From Promethearchaeota archaeon (GTDB taxonomy: Archaea; Asgardarchaeota; Lokiarchaeia; Sigynarchaeales; MK-D1): DNA of 7,322 nucleotides. The stretch covers positions 1 through 7,322 of the forward strand of contig JAEOTN010000276.1 in assembly GCA_016839865.1 (NCBI GenBank). The letters run 5' to 3'. The position numbers and the translations under genes were made by a program. The notes beneath the pieces were generated by a model, which had not been told where the DNA came from, did no database searches, and saw only the letters and a program-made list of their open reading frames with translations. Of the stretch, positions 5,106 to 7,322 are shown piece after piece; position 1 is the first letter of the stretch, and each line of letters opens with the position of its first letter.

Positions 5106-6332
5106 CTACTGATTGTAAGACACAAATTTCGTGAGTAAACCATGAGCGTATTTTAGCTTATTCCTAATAGGAATGTTTTGTGGACATTTTTCCTCACATA
5201 ATCCGCATTCTTTACATGCTGTAGTATTATTTCCTACTTTTTCAGGATTCAACCCAATTTCTCCCCAGTTTTCATCTGGAAATTCTTTTACTAAATCGGA
5301 GTGAGTTTTGTTCAACATGGTATAATATATCTTAGCATATTCCCATGAAATCGCATCAGTAGAACTTTGAAATAATTGTTTGAAAATGAAAGGAATGTTC
5401 ACATTCTGAGGACATGGAAGACAATATCCACACCCCGTACATGGGACTTCGGAGCTTCTTTTGTAGAGGTCTCGAATAGATTCGACACGTTCAGATAAGG
5501 GTCCCAAATAATAAGGTCTATGATCTGATGCAAGAAAAATGTTATCATCAATCATCTGTTTCGTATTCATTCCTGATAGTGCACACGATACATGAGGATG
5601 ACTCCACACAAAATTTAAGGCTACATCTACGAGATTTTTCCTGTTTGGACTTAATAAATTGGTATGAGATGCAGGAGGTGGTAAAGATAGTCTTCCACCT
5701 CCATTTGGTCCCATAATATTCACCCCCAATCCTTTTTTACCTGCATAAGCGATTATATCATGATTTGTTGGATCTAGAATATTATATTGTACGAGCATTA
5801 CTTCAAAAAAGCCCGTATCAATTAGCCTTTTTATATTTTCAGGAGTATCATGACTGGAAAATCCGATGTGACCAATTTTACCTTCTTTTTTTGCTTGTTG
5901 GGCCTGTTCAATAAGCTTTAGCTTTAGTGCAATATTTTGGTATCTGTTCCAACTTAACCCATGGAATAAATAGACATCAATTTTGTTTACACCTAATTTT
6001 TTGCATTGTACATTAAGAAGACGACGATAATCTTTGGATTCTTTCACTTCTGGTAACAATAATTTTGTTTCGATAAACACTTCATCGCGATATCCATCTT
6101 TCAGCGCTTTTCCTAATACAAATTCGCTTTTTCCATTATGATATAGATAGGCTGAATCCATATAATTCACTCCATTATCAATAGAATGCCTAATTAACTC
6201 AATTGCTTTTTTCTCATTAATAACTGAAATTCCAGGTTGAAGTGTTGGAAGTCGCATACATCCATATCCAAGAATTGAAACTTCTAAACCGGTTTTACCC
6301 AATTTTCTATATTTCATTTTCATCATTGTCAT
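5106..6332 (-). CDS. Aldo/keto reductase with C-terminal two-[4Fe-4S] ferredoxin-like domain
   Basis: A 408-residue protein if it starts at 6332. The ATG at 6317 (MKYRKLGKTGLEVS) matches the usual family start and may be the true one. The TIM-barrel part carries the AKR tetrad Asp59, Tyr64, Lys90 and His124 (numbered from 6332), in YMDSAYLYH, IETKL and VYLFHG. The C-terminus adds two iron-sulfur cysteine sets: C298-x2-C301-x2-C304-x2-C307-P and C373-x2-C376-x2-C379-x3-C383-P. This architecture is common in anaerobic archaea and clostridia. It suggests electron transfer to or from ferredoxin during reduction of an aldehyde, ketone or similar substrate, which is not identifiable here. A TATA-like GTATAAAT at 6389-6396 precedes it on the minus strand. 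Upstream of that are an inverted repeat (6412-6428) and acs-tail copy D. Expected to be cytosolic. Confidence 0.93.
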   Translation of the reverse strand: MTMMKMKYRKLGKTGLEVSILGYGCMRLPTLQPGISVINEKKAIELIRHSIDNGVNYMDSAYLYHNGKSEFVLGKALKDGYRDEVFIETKLLLPEVKESKDYRRLLNVQCKKLGVNKIDVYLFHGLSWNRYQNIALKLKLIEQAQQAKKEGKIGHIGFSSHDTPENIKRLIDTGFFEVMLVQYNILDPTNHDIIAYAGKKGLGVNIMGPNGGGRLSLPPPASHTNLLSPNRKNLVDVALNFVWSHPHVSCALSGMNTKQMIDDNIFLASDHRPYYLGPLSERVESIRDLYKRSSEVPCTGCGYCLPCPQNVNIPFIFKQLFQSSTDAISWEYAKIYYTMLNKTHSDLVKEFPDENWGEIGLNPEKVGNNTTACKECGLCEEKCPQNIPIRNKLKYAHGLLTKFVSYNQ

Positions 6333-6387
6333 TCGTTTAGAAATAATGGAATGATTGAATTACTCATTAAAAAAACCGAATTATACA

Positions 6388-6397
6388 AATTTATACT
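6388..6397 (-). promoter_or_regulatory. Candidate TATA box of the aldo/keto reductase gene
   Basis: Minus-strand AGTATAAATT is a good match to archaeal TATA boxes. It lies about 57-65 bases before ATG 6332, predicting a leader of roughly 30 bases. Confidence 0.45.
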
Positions 6398-6411
6398 AAG
6401 TGTACAAAAAT

Positions 6412-6428
6412 AAAGTGACGATCACTTT
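6412..6428. promoter_or_regulatory. Inverted repeat upstream of the reductase promoter
   Basis: AAAGTGA-CGA-TCACTTT has perfect 7-base arms with a 3-base spacer. It sits about 15 bases upstream of the reductase TATA box (minus strand), where archaeal activators often bind. It could equally form a short hairpin in RNA reading + into copy D. It is a candidate only. Confidence 0.35.
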
Positions 6429-6430
6429 GG

Positions 6431-6483
6431 GAAACTCGGAGAAATCGAATTCTAAGTTTCTAAACTCTATTTTTTTTATTTTT
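6431..6483 (+). repeat. acs-tail repeat, copy D
   Basis: GAAACTCGGAGAAATC followed by GAATTC, the stop TAA (6453-6455), and the acs-type UTR with T8-A-T5. The coding frame reads LGEIEF-stop, one residue different from acs. It matches copy B with two mismatches over 53 bases but is cut off sharply at its left edge, where the sequence becomes the inverted repeat at 6412-6428. It lies on + between two minus-strand genes, so no local gene needs it as a terminator. Confidence 0.85.
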
Positions 6484-6561
6484 ATTCTTTTGGGCACCCA
6501 TTACAAAATCCATTCCGTTCTTGTTTTCTGAGAGAATTCTTTCAAGAGCTCTAGACATTTG

Positions 6562-6590
6562 CAAAAATGAAAATAAAAAAAAGAAAAAAA
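6562..6590 (-). terminator. T-rich terminator of the permease gene
   Basis: Read on the minus strand, this stretch begins about 16 bases after the permease stop and consists of several T tracts of five to eight bases broken by single other bases. This is a typical archaeal termination region. Confidence 0.55.
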
Positions 6591-6606
6591 CTTAAAAATT
6601 GAATTA

Positions 6607-7322
6607 TTACCCAAATAACGGGGCAAGCAATGCAAATAGGGCAAAAACAAATGTCACCCATAACCACGCATTAATCTCCTTGATTTTGCCTGAGATTACT
6701 TTTATAAACACATGAAGGATAATTGCTATCACAATTCCCCAGGTTATCGAATAAGTGAATGGGATAACGACTAAAGCTGCAAAAGCGGGAATTGATTCTT
6801 CCAAATTACTCCATTCAATACTGGCTAATGGTTTAAACATCAAAACACCTAGCAATACCAGTACGGGGGAAGTAGCATAGCTTGGAATTACTGCTAATAG
6901 TGGACTAAAGAACATAAACGGTAGGAAACACAAACCTGTTATTATTGCGGTTAAACCTGTTCTTCCTCCTTGCTCAACTCCTGCAGCACTTTCAATATAT
7001 GTTGTGGCATCAGAGGTTCCAAAGACTCCCGACATCATTGTTGTCATACTATCTGCAATTAATGTTCGTTGAAAACGCTGTGGATTTCCATCTTTATCAA
7101 GTAATCCACCAACTTCAGATACACCTATGAAAGTTGATACACTGTCGAAAAGATCTGTAAATGCAAGTGTAAAGATTGGTATTACTACGATTGGTTCTGC
7201 GATCACTAGACTATAGATAGACGTAAGATAATCGACTTTAAAGAACGTACTGGTATCAGGTAGGCTAGGGACGAAGGAAGCCCAAGTTAAATCCATGGGT
7301 ACAAAACTGTCATCGATGTATG
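6607..7322 (-). CDS. AzgA-type NCS2 purine (adenine/guanine/hypoxanthine) permease, C-terminal half (partial)
   Basis: The frame is open to the right edge: upstream of the Met at 7296 it continues through residues YIDDSFVP. The gene therefore starts outside the window and about 238 residues are visible. Family members are about 430-480 residues, so roughly the N-terminal half is missing. Visible AzgA hallmarks are the FTDLFDSVSTFIGVSEVGGLLD segment, then GTSDATTYIESAAGVEQGGR and TGLTAIITGLCFLPFMFF in the transport core. Several hydrophobic membrane helices follow, with SIEWSNLEESIPAFAALVVIPFTYSITWGI near the end. It is an inner-membrane protein expected to import nucleobases with protons or another cation. 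AzgA-type proteins usually prefer adenine, guanine or hypoxanthine over uracil or xanthine, but exact substrate cannot be read here. A T-rich terminator follows the stop. Confidence 0.9.
   Translation of the reverse strand, partial: YIDDSFVPMDLTWASFVPSLPDTSTFFKVDYLTSIYSLVIAEPIVVIPIFTLAFTDLFDSVSTFIGVSEVGGLLDKDGNPQRFQRTLIADSMTTMMSGVFGTSDATTYIESAAGVEQGGRTGLTAIITGLCFLPFMFFSPLLAVIPSYATSPVLVLLGVLMFKPLASIEWSNLEESIPAFAALVVIPFTYSITWGIVIAIILHVFIKVISGKIKEINAWLWVTFVFALFALLAPLFG

Noticed and set aside
2737..6483. Interpretation of the tail repeats as a CRISPR array, integron or classical insertion sequence
   Set aside because: Spacing is hundreds to over a thousand bases and holds whole genes. There are no attC-like folded sites, no integrase, no transposase and no terminal inverted repeats in view.

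Overview
The window is AT-rich and reads as archaeal DNA. Start codons are not preceded by convincing Shine-Dalgarno sequences. TATA-like boxes sit about 25-45 bases upstream of several starts, and genes end in T-rich tracts. The gene content (AMP-forming acetyl-CoA synthetase, small zinc-ribbon protein, DUF302, AhpD-like protein, ferredoxin-tailed aldo/keto reductase) fits an anaerobic archaeon. An Asgard-group or related lineage is possible, but I cannot fix the taxon from the sequence alone.

Layout: (1) bases 3-89 hold the C-terminal tail of an upstream gene, followed at 156-545 (+) by a small zinc-ribbon protein of unknown function. (2) An intact acetyl-CoA synthetase gene, acs, lies on + at 752-2788, with a TATA element and a perfect 14-bp palindrome in front of it. 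(3) Two minus-strand genes follow, DUF302 (3855-3460) and a carboxymuconolactone decarboxylase/AhpD-like protein (3382-3041), probably one transcription unit. (4) A class I SAM methyltransferase is on + (4383-5021). (5) A two-[4Fe-4S] aldo/keto reductase is on minus (6332-5106). (6) The C-terminal half of an AzgA/NCS2-type purine permease is on minus and runs off the right edge (7322-6607).

The most striking feature is not a gene. Pieces of the 3' end of acs recur, always in + orientation, in the gaps between the downstream genes. A decayed acs-like stretch sits at 2827-2970. A frameshifted but clear C-terminal fragment, ending in the acs stop codon and 3' UTR, sits at about 4049-4243. Two very short copies of the last codons, stop and T-rich 3' UTR sit at 5044-5087 and 6431-6483. 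The copies divide the window into units: acs / CMD+DUF302 / methyltransferase / reductase / permease. The fragment at 4049-4214 differs from acs mostly at synonymous sites near its end, so it came from a once-functional acs paralogue. Two readings are possible: repeated tandem duplication and decay of acs with other genes landing between copies, or repeated insertion of DNA at the acs 3' end with duplication of that end each time. No recombinase or transposase is visible here to decide between them.

Functionally, acs makes acetyl-CoA from acetate, and the reductase and AhpD-like protein point to redox chemistry. The neighbours otherwise look like an accessory mix, not a single pathway.
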